Below the pieces are notes generated by a model. That model had not been told where the DNA came from, searched no databases, and saw nothing but the letters and a program-made list of their open reading frames with translations. Of a DNA stretch of 64,000 bases, positions 22,428 to 33,799 are shown in pieces; within the stretch, counting starts at the first letter, position 1, and each line of letters starts with the position of its first letter. The position numbers and the translations under genes were made by a program. Source of the stretch: Collybia mongolica (Eukaryota > Basidiomycota > Agaricomycetes > Agaricales > Clitocybaceae). The stretch is from NCBI GenBank assembly GCA_013420905.1, contig JAAXNY010000012.1, positions 372,001 to 436,000 of the forward strand, read 5' to 3'.

Positions 22428-23479
22428 CTAGTACTTGGTATATCCTCCTTTGGCCCTCAACACTGCAGCAATACATCTAGGCATGCTCTCATCCAATCCT
22501 TGACAGACAGACTTATCTATTGCTTCCCACTCCTTCTCCACTTGCTCCCAAAGCTCATGCTGGCTGTGTGGAGGATTCCCATATTCATTGAGCTTCATTT
22601 TTTGAGGTGATACCAAAGATGTTCAATAGAATTCATGTCAGGTGACTGTGCAGGCCACTTCATAACATTGAAACCATTGTCCTTGAACCAGTTTTGGGCC
22701 TTCTTGCTTGTGTGTTTGGGGTCATTGTCCTGCTGGAAGATAATATTGGCAGGGGTTTTCCCATAGTGATGAAGGAAATCTTGAAGCTCATCCTCCATGA
22801 TGGATACATAGAGGTCTGCATCCATCTTTCCCTCAATCCCAGTTGCATATCCAATCCCATCCCACCCCATGCAGCCCCATACCATCACATTACCACCCCC
22901 AAACTTCAGTGTCCCCTCTACAATCCTATCACTCAACTGCTCCCCTACCTCTTTCCAGATCCATTTCCTTCCATCTGACCCCAGATGGTTAATTTTGGTT
23001 TCATCAGACCATATAACCCTTTTCCAGTCCTCCAGAGTCCACTCCTTGTGCCTTTCTACAAAGTCCAACCAATCCCTCCTATGACAGGTTTTGAAAAGAG
23101 GCCGTTTTTGTTTTACTGCAGGCTGTAAACCATGCTTTTTCAAGTTGCAACAAATAGTTTGGGAGGAAATGGATTGGTTGGTGACATCTTGAAGAGCTTT
23201 GGTGACTTATACTGAATTATCAGCCTTGCCCATGCAAATGATGCACTTTGCATAGCTAATATTGGCAGAAGTGAGCTTGGAAGGATGGCCACCAAAGGAC
23301 TTTGGGAGCTCAGAACAATACTGAGAGCAGATTCTAGAGATAGTAGCAATGGAGAAGCCAGTGATCTTGTGGATCTGGTGGCCAGAAGTGCCTGCATCAA
23401 GCAGTGTGATGACATGAGAGCACTGAGCAGGGGTAAGAGATTGCATAGTGTGTTTGGGGGCATTAGAGCACTTGAACAC
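22428..23479 (-). pseudogene. Tc1 transposase (DD34E), one stop and one frameshift
   Basis: Read on the minus strand from ATG 23479 (or 23446). Two helix-turn-helix parts come first (SLTPAQCSHVITLLDAG; GGHPSKLTSANISYAKC). The frame then meets TAA at 23209-23207, where a Gln codon would fit, and continues in the same frame into the DDE domain. Catalytic residues: D in IWSDETKI, D in IIFQQDNDPKHTS, and E in MNSIEHLW; 34 residues separate the last two. After HLWYHLKK a run of six A puts the frame out by one base, and the last 55 residues (KLNEYGNPPHSQHELWEQ) lie in the next frame. Both lesions make it inactive. Confidence 0.92.
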
Positions 23480-23505
23480 TCTGTATTTATACTAAAACAT
23501 GAGCA

Positions 23506-23556
23506 AGTCACATGACTTTGTTTAATACATTAAACAATAGACAAAGTCATGTGACT
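23506..23556. repeat. Perfect 16-bp hairpin between transposase start and right TIR
   Basis: AGTCACATGACTTTGT (23506-23521) and its exact reverse complement (23541-23556), separated by 19 AT-rich bases. It lies just upstream of the transposase start, so a promoter or leader role is possible but not shown. Confidence 0.85.
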
Positions 23557-23572
23557 ACAGTTAAGATCTCAG

Positions 23573-23803
23573 CACTTTCTTATTTTTTTACAATGGGCAA
23601 CAAAACCATTTCAATGATGGCTTTGTATGTATCCTGTGATTTTGCTACCAAAAATGGAAGTGGTGCAAAGACATTATGTAAGCAACATTATATAACATCA
23701 ATGCAGCTTCTGTAATTTTTTCATATTTTTCCAATTTTTATTTCTGACATATGGATGCATCTTTACAGAATGTGAAAACATTGAAATGGTTTGTTGCCTA
23801 CTG
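23573..23803. repeat. Right TIR of the Tc1 element
   Basis: Inverted copy of 22189-22421 with a few differences. The inner GGGCAACAAAACC motif is near 23594 and the outer reversed copy ends at 23803. Confidence 0.88.
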
Positions 23804-23805
23804 TA

Positions 23806-25890
23806 TATTATAGAAGTCCAGTGACAGGCTATTTACTTACCTAGCAGAGGAATCCAAAGAGAATACCCTGAGGATCCTCTGCCAGGGGTCTCTATCCTAT
23901 GTACCTATTCTAAGCAATAGCCATGGAGTCCCATTGTTGCCATGTGGCTCAGGGTTGTAGTATACACTATCTACAAGTGAACCAATGTGCTCCAATGGGG
24001 ACCCAATGTACTCTGACTGGAATCTGATGTGCAAGTGCAAGTGCTGATGTACAAGCACAAGTACCAATGTGTGAGTATGAGTGCTGACATGCTAGAGCCA
24101 GTGCTAATGCCAATCACAATACCAATATCTGATCACAATGCCAATGCCAATGTATGATGTGTGAAGTTAGAGTTATGCATGCAGAATTGGATGTTCCCCT
24201 TACAACAGTTCCCTCCTTGTGATCAAGCCTCTAGTGCTCTATGCTCATCCCTTCTCTGCATGGTTGGCCTTACTGTATATACTGCTCCCTGCCTGATCCT
24301 CTTGGGACATGGCCCCTTACAATCAGTATCCAATAACAGGGTCAAATTCATAATGGCCTAATTAGAACAATCCTATCCAGGCATTTTGCAAGAATATTGC
24401 CAATCACTTTTCTGCAGACACATGTCTCATAGCCCAGAGACTACACCATCTGCAAAGATAATCCAGTAGCCTCACAGAATCAAGTCTCTCCATTCTGATA
24501 TGTTGTTGTTATTGCTCCCTATGACTACTCAGACATCATCAAAATAGCTATTCAATAAATTGGCACAAGATGCATTATCCCCTAGCAGTTCCTTGACCTA
24601 TGAGTCAAGATGTGTACATAGGTTCTTTATCTAGGTGGCAAGAGGCAAGGGTAGCCATGACTACAGCTCCTCAAATCACAGCCATTACAATAGAAGCCTT
24701 CCTGTACCTTTCAATGTGAAACTTCTCAGATGTAAGCTTTCTAGATGGTGTTTTGGAGGTGACCATAATGTGGAGGTGCAATGTTGATGTTAAGCATGAT
24801 AAAAATACTCTATTTTGATCTTGATCCAACAGCTGTGATTAAGTGATATAGCCAATGCTGTGCATGGCTGGTCAGAGAGTTCTATCATGGACATGTCAAC
24901 TAAAAGCATGGACTACAGAATATCATTATAGCTTGAAAGCCTGAGGTCATATGTTATCAACAGGTTATTGAAAGCAGTCACTCCTGCAAGCAGCCAAGTA
25001 CCAACAAGCCACTGCAAACAGCCATGTGATGAGCAAGTGAATACTGCTTTGCCATCTTAAAACAAAATCATACAGAAAAATATAATCTTTTACTAGAGGC
25101 TAGTGCAGAATAGCATTACAACTCAGAAGGCAGAGTATTAAGTTGAAACACATGGATAAAAATACTTAGGAATTTTTAAATCAAAAGGTGATGTGAATGG
25201 TTACTGATTTTTGTGAAGAATCAAAAATTTTGGCCCACTGCAAAAAGGAATGACCTCATTCTATAAATAGAACTCAGAACATAGTGTGACAAATTTTGCT
25301 TGGTTGGCTCAGCTGATGACTAATGCTCTCTAACTTGAATTACAGTTCCTGACCAGGGCCTAAGGGCCTATTTGGTACCTCATTTCAGTATGGTTGGTTA
25401 GCAAAACCTGGCTAAGGGTCCAAACTTGGTGTTCAGACTTTGAAAAACTTGTGATGCTCAAGTTCAGTTGACAGTCTTATCAACCTCCAACTCTAATAAG
25501 ATCAGTTTGATCAATGTTCTGCTCAAGCTTTCTCAATCACCTTTGTCCTGTGCCCTGCCCTGCATCTAAGTAGAAGGTCCAGACAGCTCTGACATTTTTC
25601 AATATTTTTTATCAAAGATATTACATTCTAATAACTCTTCTATTCAGCCTGGCCTGTAAGTTAAGATGTATGTGTCAGTCCTTTATCTAGGTGATAATAA
25701 GTGAGCATGGCTGCAGTTGCAGCTCCTCCAATTGCAGCAATGATAACAGAAGCCCTCTGATATAACTGCCTACAAAGCTGCTCAGGTGTGGATTTTAAGA
25801 TGATGTGGAGCCGTGATAAGATGCCATCTGTAATCTATTTTAATCTAATTCTATGGCATGTTGTGACTAGCTTGGTTGGGCAGTTCGGAC
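23806..25890. other. Intergenic, degenerate repeats, no gene
   Basis: No credible exon. 24000-24140 is a low-complexity patch built from CCAATG, AAGTGC and TGATG-like words. Two diverged copies of a block are visible: about 24600-24790 and 25655-25830 share GTCAAGATGT/GTTAAGATGT, TTCTTTATCTAGGTG/CCTTTATCTAGGTG, GCAGCTCCTC and AGAAGCC in order. They are probably relics of an old element. Confidence 0.5.
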
Positions 25891-26136
25891 ATTAGCCTAC
25901 TTTTTCTAACCGAACCATAGTGAAACGAGCCTACCGAATAGGCCTAAGTGATTTTCCTAATGAGACCACAGCTTGTGTCCACACCCAATTTTACAGCCAA
26001 TCTCAATCTTCGTCAAAACCGAGCGCGTCTTTTCGATATTAGAGTAAGAAAAGAAAGCCTGAATATTATACATGGAAAGGTATACTGGGTATGCATTAAT
26101 TTATTATTACAGACGGCACAGTCATGCTCGAGTTCG

Positions 26137-26824
26137 TCACCCTCCCGAAGAAGCACTCCTCGCCGCTCTCTCCTTGTCTTTGCGTATTTTCTCGATATAG
26201 ATGAAGGTAACCAAAATCGTATCCATAATCTCCTCACCGATAAGCTGTATTTCGAGCCGTGCGGGGTGCGCCTTCCCGATGATCCCGTAGCTCTTCGGGC
26301 AGAACTTTGCTACACACGTCCTTGCCATATTGTTGAGGACAAGCTGGTATGAGAGGTGGGGTGGTTACCAGGACGTATAGCACAGTATTGTTTATGACCT
26401 TGCCTTTGGAGCCCAGCTTTGCAGGAGCCACCTGTACTCCTTCCCATCGGGCGCAGTAAACACGCGGTCCCTAGCCTCTATCAGCCTCCGCTGTTCCAAG
26501 TACGCACACAAGCATGACCACTCACCGTCCATACCAACTCCAGCCATCTTTCCGAAAATAATTTTTCGTCTCAGCTTCGACCCCGCCAAACTTGATCACA
26601 GACGATGACATCAGCTTGTGCTCTACCTGCGCCAGGAGCCCGAACCTGTCACGCATGTCCACCTCGCTTGCCTTCTCAGAGACCACGTTGTTTGGTAGTA
26701 CCCGCGTGATTGTTGAAGTTCGGGTGCCGAGCCTCATCGGGGTCTCGACTTTGTATATGGCCTGCCCGATATCGTTGGAATAGGTTGCGTTTATAGGCAA
26801 TCGTTCTGATAAGTATAGGTTCAT
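26137..26824 (-). CDS. DUF6593-family protein, copy 1
   Basis: Three exons on the minus strand: 26824-26526 (299 nt), 26470-26404 (67 nt) and 26343-26137, giving 190 residues. The first exon has LSERLPINATYSND, YKVETPMRLGTRTSTITR and ends with DYFRK-like and WSWYGR motifs. The second exon encodes FTAPDGKEYRWLLQSW, and the third VAKFCPKSYGIIGKAHPARLE and a Lys/Arg-rich tail. These fit DUF6593, a family of unknown function abundant in Agaricomycetes. No signal peptide or membrane span. The second intron starts with GC instead of GT (CCAAAG|GCAAGG), so either it is a GC-AG intron or the gene is slightly damaged. Divergent neighbour: copy 2. Confidence 0.78.
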
Positions 26825-27055
26825 GGCTGAATGCAGTCTTGGGGTGGTGGTGGTAGAGAGAAAAATCGTGTGGGGCGTATTTGGAATCCGTTCATGTTAT
26901 ATTACCCCTGCAGCTCCACATACCGATGCCAGCTATACCTAACTAAGTGAGGACATGCTAACGATACACTCTTCCTTCTCCAGATATTTAATGATTCACT
27001 GGAGTATGGAGAAGAACTTCGAAAGTCAAGTGATTGGCCATGGCAGTGCAATCTT

Positions 27056-27265
27056 GTGATGAGCAGCTTTGGATTTCGCACCCGGGCTCAGTCAGTTGAC
27101 GGGTATTCAAGCTTTGGAAACGTGGACACCACTGTACTCATTACCGTCGATGTACTAGGGAACGAGCCCAGAGCCCGGATGTGAGAGACTATGAGAAGGT
27201 CAAACTACAACTTTCAGTCGCCGCCCGTTGCCGAACTCCGAGCCAGACGCCGATTACACACTTAT
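27056..27265. repeat. Duplicated segment, copy 1 (see 29257-29432)
   Basis: Shares words in order with 29257-29432: GATGAGC, TTTGGATTTCG, ATTCAAG, ACACCACT, AACGAG, AGCC. It lies upstream of DUF6593 copy 2. Confidence 0.55.
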
Positions 27266-27546
27266 CAATGTTTTCCTCCACCTCTATCTCCACTACTACC
27301 ATTTCCTCCACTTGCACTCCGCTTATCCACTGCTTACTCGCGACCGGCCGTAGTTGATTGGATAATTTGACTTGTAAGATTACACTGCCATCCCGGATCA
27401 CTTGACGTCTGGAAGCATTCCACACCCATTTTCCAGTCTCGAACCCTGATATGTGTGGAGCTGTAACAGGCATATAACGTGGACAGACATCGGGTAGCCC
27501 CTCATGACTTTCTCCCTGCCCTCGCCACCCAAAATTGTGCCCAGTC

Positions 27547-28243
27547 ATGAACCTACACCTATCAGAACGATCACCGATAAACGCGACATATTCCAACGAT
27601 GACGGGCAGGCCATGTACAAGGTCGAGACGCCAATGAAACTCGGCACCCGGACCTCGACGATCACGCGGGTGATACCCAACGACGTGATACCCGATAATG
27701 GGAACGAGGTGGACATGCGTGACCGATTCGGGTTCCTGGCGCAGATAGATCACAAGCCGTTCTCGTCGTCTGTTATAAAATTCGGAGGGGTTGAGACTGA
27801 GGTGAAGCATTATTTTCAGAAAACCGGATGGAGCTGGTATGGGCGGTGAGTATGTGTACTTGCGTGCTTGGAGCAGGCATGGCTGATAGGAGCTAGGGAT
27901 CGCGTGTTTACTGGGCCTGATGGGAAGGGGTACAGGTGGCTCCTGCAAAGCTGGTCTTCAAAGGTAGAGTGAAATATTATAATGTATGAGCCACCCTCAT
28001 GACCACCCTTGTCTCCTACTGCAGCTCGTCCTCAACAATGCGTCGAGGACTCTTGTTGCAAAGTTCCGCCCAAAGAGCTACGGGATCATCGGGAAGGCAC
28101 ACCCCGCCCGGCTTGAAATTCAGCCTATTGGTGAGGCGATTATGGATACGATCATGGTGACGTTTGTCTTTATCGAGAAAACGCGCAAAGACAAGGAGAG
28201 AGCGTCGAGACATGCTTCTGCGGGCGGCGGTGGAGGAGGGTAA
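27547..28243 (+). CDS. DUF6593-family protein, copy 2
   Basis: Exons 27547-27845 (299 nt), 27897-27963 (67 nt) and 28025-28243, giving 194 residues. I start at ATG 27547 because it aligns with the start of copy 1; ATG 27535 is in frame upstream. Sequence is very close to copy 1 (LHLSERSPINATYSND; DMRDRFGFLAQIDH; FTGPDGKGYRWLLQSW; VAKFRPKSYGIIGKAHPARL) with the same splice phases (2 and 0) and normal GT..AG introns. The C-terminus ends in a Gly run. No function is known for the family. Confidence 0.85.
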
Positions 28244-28639
28244 TGAACTCGACTGTGGCGACACACGCCGTCCACGATTAATACCGTTACGTGCATACCA
28301 AGTATATCTACTAAACATATAATATTTCTTTCTCATTTTAATACAATAAAAGGCTCGAATTCGAAGAGGTTAGGTTCAACGAGCTAGGAATGTACTCTCA
28401 CACCGCCCAATGGCTCCTTGCAATAGTAAATCTAGCAAAAGTCCACTCGATATGCGACCTTCGAATCCGCAGCACTCGGAGGCGATATACAGCCTCGTAT
28501 CGCCGATATCAGTAGAAGGGGGCACCACAGCTTTCAAGTTCCGGTGTTTTTCAAACCATCAGACACTTCAGGTTCACCCCGCCGCTACTTAGTACTGCCC
28601 TACGGAGCCTACTTCTCCGAACACCCCACCTTAACTTGA

Positions 28640-29180
28640 TATTCTGCACCGACATGATGCAGATCATATACGAGCCGACAGGCAGATGTGGTTCACGACG
28701 CGGCTGTCGACGACCATTGAATCATTCCCAACGACGTGATCCCGCATCGAGACATGAAAGATGGGGCATACATGCAGGATCGGTTTGCGCTCTTGGCATT
28801 GATTGAGCACAACATGAGGCGGCCATCGTGAAACTTAGTGATGTCGAGGTGGAGACGTTGAAGTATTTCTGGAAAGAGGGGTAGGGGCCGTATGAATCAG
28901 TGGGGTTTTCGCGTGCTTTTCCTACTGAGGGCTGTTAACCGCTGCTTGGTACCGCCCTTTCACCGGACCCGATGGAAAAGGGAACAAACGGCCACTGGGA
29001 CGGTACATCTTGAAGGCGATGTCTCTCTTAAGAGCGGGTTCACACGATGATAAGATGTGGCTACAATGACGACGCGCAGACGCTTATTGCACAATTCCAT
29101 TGCAGAATTTTGGGATTCTGGTAAAAGGCCGGTATGGCTGGAGATTATGGCCGCGGGAGACACTGAATGTGGCTTGTGTG
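28640..29180 (+). pseudogene. Decayed DUF6593 copy
   Basis: Fragments of all three exons can be read in shifting frames: IIPNDVIPHRDMKDGAYMQD and RFALLALIEHN near 28720-28815, a GTACCGCCCTTTCACCGGACCCGATGG-like middle exon (here quoted only as FTGPDG-like) near 28950, and DDAQTLIAQF.CRILGF near 29070-29115. Several stops and shifts occur, so it is a pseudogene. Confidence 0.6.
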
Positions 29181-29256
29181 ATGAATTGAATGTGAGAGCT
29201 TCCCGATGGCTTACTTGCCTTATACCACATTACCTTTATCACTAATTAGTACCTGT

Positions 29257-29432
29257 GATGAGCGTTTTTGGATTTCGTACCCTGTAGGTTGTCTATTCGC
29301 TAATTGCATTCAAGTCTTGAAAGCATGAACACCACTCACAGCCGCCATCGCTGTGCTTGGCAACGAGGTTAGGGCCTGAAATTTTGAACTGCCGCTCGCT
29401 GCCGAATTCCAAGCCTAGAGTCAGACGCGGAT
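29257..29432. repeat. Duplicated segment, copy 2 (see 27056-27265)
   Basis: Diverged copy of the region upstream of DUF6593 copy 2; suggests the cluster grew by segmental duplication. Confidence 0.5.
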
Positions 29433-29821
29433 CACGCTTCAGTCTTCCTCCTCGCCTCCACCTCTTTACACTGGATAACTAGGCTTGCAGGCGCGACGAG
29501 ACTACTACACGGTTGATGTGGCGCAGATTCCTTGAGGAATGACGAGAGTAGGTCGCGTCAAGTACTAATTCAGATCCCTACCAGAACCTATTGCACAATT
29601 CAAGTCACAACAATTCTGCGCACTAAACCACCCTGGGTCCTGGACAGGCGGTCTTCCGAATAATCTCATATTCTTGTCATGAGGCCGCCTCCATGCATGC
29701 ACAGCGTGGTAGACCCTTTGGGATCAAACAAATTACAAGCCATGTAAACGCGTGTTATGTATTAGGGGAGAGTAAAGTTGGGTATCAGGGCATATTCACC
29801 GCGTCCACCGTCCGGGGAATG

Positions 29822-30495
29822 TCAAGAGTATGTCGCCGCGTCTTCTCTGTCTTTTCGGGTTTTCTCAATATATATAAAAGTCACCAGGATTGTGTCCATA
29901 ATCCCTTCGCCAGCAGGCTGTATCTCAAGCCGGGCAGGGTGAGCCTTCCCGATGATTCCATAACTCTTTTGATGGAATCGAGCAATGGACGTTTTCGTCC
30001 CATCGTTGAGGATGAGCTAGGGTAGGAAACCGAACGGTCAGACAACTACCTCTTATCCTGCTTCATTTCATTTCACCTTGGATGCCCCACTCCCCATGAT
30101 CCATTTGTACTCCTTACCATCGGGTCCTGTGAACGTGCGATGACTACATGTTATTAGCCATCGTCAGAGCTGACAACAACCACTTCGTTCACTCACTGCC
30201 CAAACCACCCCCACCCTTCCTTCCTAAAATAATCCTTCACCGCAGTTTCAACCCCACCAAATTTAATAACGGATGATGCAATAGTCTTATGTTCTATCTG
30301 CCCCAGAAACCCAAATCTATCGCGCATGTCCACTTCGTCGCCATCCCGAGGCACTACATCGTTGGGTATCACCCTCCTGATTGTGGTAGTTTCGTTGCCG
30401 AGCTTCAGTGGCGTATCGACTTTATAAATAACCTGGCCAGCGTCATTGGAGAATGTCGCGTTCAGAGGTGAGGAAGATGACAGATGGAGGTTCAT
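29822..30495 (-). CDS. DUF6593-family protein, copy 3
   Basis: Minus-strand exons 30495-30197 (299 nt), 30143-30077 (67 nt) and 30016-29822, giving 186 residues. ATG 30501, two codons upstream, is an alternative start. Motifs: LSSSSPLNATFSNDAG, YKVDTPLKLG, RVIPNDVVPRDGDEVDMRD, FTGPDGKEYKWIMG, ARFHQKSYGIIGKAHPARLE. Same exon lengths and phases as copies 1 and 2. No lesion found. Confidence 0.85.
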
Positions 30496-31149
30496 GTCCA
30501 AGGGAAGAGGAAGTGTGGTGATTGTACCGGGCGGCTGCTTGATGTTCCTTCGGTTATATCACTGCTGCGGTTCTACGCATGTTGTTCGGGTCACGCCAAG
30601 GTTCTCGAGGCAAGGGGTGAGGTACTTCATATGCCGAGAGGATTCCAGGTCCAGCGTTTTTGTGGAAGTGGCAGTGGATTTATCCAATCCATGACTCCGA
30701 GTTCAGAACCTTGGGCTATGTACTGCGAGTAGACAAAGATCAAACGTGTCCTTCCATCAAAGAACATGGGCATGCAAGCCAATCAAAATTTGACGGTATT
30801 AGGCGTGTTGCTGACATGAACTCCGGGCCAGACGCTGAAACCACCCAATAGCTGGACAAGGCGCCGTCGCTTACACTCTACAACGGTTGACTCGACATGT
30901 ATATGAGGAAAATGAGTTTGCGAAGGCGGTGCAATACAAAAAGTGAGGCAGCATCGCCCTATATACACCACGACAAATATTAAATCCAGACCGGAAGTAC
31001 ATAATATAAACGACGGGTCGAGTCCAGAACCAGCGTCTTTCAAATTCGTCCTACAAGAAATATGAGCATTCCCCCAAAATGCGCCGTCCTGGCACTAAAT
31101 TAGAGAAATTTGGTATATTATACCAGGCATATACGTCAAAATCAGGGAT

Positions 31150-31791
31150 GACGCGCATTCATTTCCTCGTCTTTGCGTTTTTTCTGGATATAGTTAAGGT
31201 TACCAAGATCGTATCCATAATCTCCTCACCAATCGGTTGTCTTTCGAGTTGGGCGGGATGCGCCTTCCCAATGATTCCGTAGCTCTTGGGGTGGAAATTT
31301 GTTACAAGCGTTCTCGACGCATCGTTAAGGACGAGTTGATGTGAGGGGTAGCAATTTAGGTGTGCCTCATGTGTTCACAGTATCGATTTCAACCGCACCT
31401 TTGAAGATGACCTTTGCAGGAGCCACTTATACTCCTTTCCATTGGGCGCAATAATATGCGATTCCTATTTTCATCAGTCCTCAATAGTGCAAGTACGCAA
31501 GCATTTCCACTCACTGCCCACAAGGTCCTTCCGAAAATAATCATTTGGCATCGTTTTAACCTTGCCAAACTGGATAACAGAAGGTACCAGCCAATTATGC
31601 TCCACCTGCGCCAGGAATTTGAACCCGTTGCGCTTGTCTGCCTTGTCCTCCTTAGCATCCGGCGCCACCTTCATAATTGTCGAGGCTCGGGGACCGAGCC
31701 TCATCGGCGTGTCGACTTTGTTGATAGCCCGCACGGCATCATTAGAATACATTGCGATTAGGGGCGATCCATCTGATAGATGTAGGAACAT
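31150..31791 (-). pseudogene. DUF6593 copy 4, frameshifted
   Basis: The first exon (31791-31515) reads LSDGSPLIAMYSND, KVDTPMRLGPRAST and FLAQVEHNW but is 22 nt shorter than in the intact copies and leaves in phase 1. The middle exon (GKEYKWLLQ, near 31430) would need phase 0, and the last exon (NDASRTLV, KSYGIIGKAHPAQLE) loses frame near its end. These point to a pseudogene unless splicing differs. Confidence 0.6.
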
Positions 31792-32239
31792 GCCTAGGAA
31801 ATTGTGGGGATATCTAATCCATTCACATTATATGACTGATGTGGTCACATTTCCAGTGGTGGTGGTCAGTTGGGCGAATTAAACATCGGCGCTCTAAAGG
31901 GTGAGCTAGAAGGGTACAGTGTGACGGTCCCGCTATCTCTGCTGACGCCTCCACTTGGGGATGCTGCTGATGTGAGCTCTGAGATAGGCGGGGACTACGA
32001 TGCAATCGCCGGGAAAGGATTTGTCGTTTATGCCGATGAGTTGACTTACAGACTTCAGAACGATGAAGCAGTAAACCCCGTTAGCTCAAGCGAATTATCA
32101 TACGACCGTTATTATGCAAGTAGCACAGGTTGGTCGATCGTGCCACCCCATCGATATCCAAGACCCAATCGTGCCACATACCCGGGGCATTGAGTAGTAA
32201 AAGCCCTTAACTTTATACACACGGACCTCCCCGGCGCTT

Positions 32240-32505
32240 CCAAGTATGGGCAAAGGTTTAGGGCTCGAAACAGATATTGAGGGTGGGCGAATAACAATTT
32301 TACAAATATACAGCCCAACAAGTGTCGATGGGACTCCATCACACATCCCACCCATTTCATCCAAATATGGGGTTGATGCATCAATCAATGGTTTGGACCT
32401 TGTACAAAGAACCGGGAAAGCTGTCGTCCGAGCTTCGAGGAGGCGTGAGACCGTGGCCAGGCGTTATTTCAGGAAGGGAAATATGGATATATTTAGACGG
32501 TGAGT
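32240..32505 (+). pseudogene. Possible DUF6593 remnant
   Basis: Near 32465-32502 the frame gives RRYFRKGNMDIFRR followed by GTGAGT, resembling the end of the first DUF6593 exon (YFRK..W.W.GR|GTGAG). The rest is too diverged to be sure. Confidence 0.3.
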
Positions 32506-33393
32506 GCGTAGCTGCGTTTATCGCTCGTGTGAGCAAACAAGTTATTTGGGCGGACGCAGAGGTTGTACATTCACGGCGTCCGGTTGCCGCGAGTACAAGT
32601 GAATGTCTGGACAAGGCTTCCAGAGGGTATTTAGGCACTGATACGCCAACGTCGGATGGGCACTGAAATACCTGTGGGTGTGTATTCGCTGCGTTGTACG
32701 ACCTGTGAAGATATGTTTCGAATCGGAGAGGCCAATCAGTATCGCCTGAAGTTCCCACCAGCGATTACATTTTTGATACGACCGTAACACCCTTGCCAAG
32801 GTCGATAGATTACAAAGGCGAGGACGCCAGATAGAGGGCCGAAGAGGCCCTGCCAGTGAGTTGACGATGGATTGAACATGAAATGACCTAACATCGACAT
32901 GGGTGAGAATGGTAGTATGACCAAGACTCGACTAAAAATAGCATTGTCCCATTTGTCGTGGAACGCAGACATTGATGACATAATGCGATATCGACCAGTA
33001 ATATGTCCTATGGTCGGTGATGAGCGTACTTCCCCAGACGAAGTAGGTGTTTTTCTGTGCCGGTTGGAGGCCTCGAGCAAACTTAGGCCCTCGAAGGGTC
33101 CCCGGACACTAGTTCTTTTCGCACGGGCCTGTAGCTGGTATTAGAAAGGGTCTAAGATCATCATAAAGATTTTACCGCAGAGGCCTTATGGCGAAGTTAT
33201 CGTTCCTTATGGCATGATGCGCGTGCAAAAACAACAGGGTTGGGTTGGTTGTCTGGATAAAGTGCCATGTGTCCATAGCGGGGATCGTTTTCTGGCTTCT
33301 TCTGCCATTTACACCCGCCTCAGACAGGTCAGCTGGCAAACGACGAGCTATCGCCCGGGTCAGCTGATATAGTTTCCTCCAAGTAGTCAGCCG

Positions 33394-33582
33394 ATGAGTT
33401 CAATTTCACGGATTCAAAAATACATCGCTGGGTGGTTCAATCCTTTTTCCACAGCTGCTGGGATCCAACCTATCATGGCTTACTTACTCTCCGCGCTTCT
33501 ATCCCCCCCGCTATATTTAGTGATAATGAAGGTTATCCAACTTCCTATAATAAAACAAGAAGCGAAGAAAATGGGGATATAA
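33394..33582 (+). CDS. Possible small hydrophobic protein (62 aa)
   Basis: ATG to TAA, with one hydrophobic stretch (AYLLSALLSPPLYLVIMKVI) and a Lys-rich end. No family recognised, no introns seen. It may be a chance ORF. Confidence 0.2.
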   Translation: MSSISRIQKYIAGWFNPFSTAAGIQPIMAYLLSALLSPPLYLVIMKVIQLPIIKQEAKKMGI

Positions 33583-33799
33583 TACACGATAAGTGAGGTG
33601 CGCGAAAACTTAACATGAGAGAGTGAATGACTTTTCCAAACAATATTTTGAAGCCAAACGCTCCCGAGTATTGCTGCGGATAGGGTTTCCTGTCGATGAC
33701 TGGACCTATCAGTTACTGACAATCTGTCAGGAATCATCAGCCATGCAACGCAGGGATCGACAAACCATATGGTGGAAGGACATAGTTTCGGCCCTGAAA

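Larger units (their letters stand above)
22189..23803 (-). mobile_element. Tc1/mariner element with about 232-bp TIRs and TA duplication
   Basis: Ends read TA|CAGTAGGCAACAAAACC ... and the inverted copy ...TTGTTGCCTACTG|TA. The inverted repeats run 22189-22421 and 23573-23803. TA at 22187-22188 and 23804-23805 is the duplication. The minus-strand transposase between them is interrupted. Each TIR carries the motif GGCAACAAAAC twice, at its outer and inner edge, in opposite orientations. Confidence 0.92.

Noticed and set aside
24000..24140. Possible CRISPR-like or satellite array
   Set aside because: Only short degenerate words without regular spacing; this is a fungal genome.
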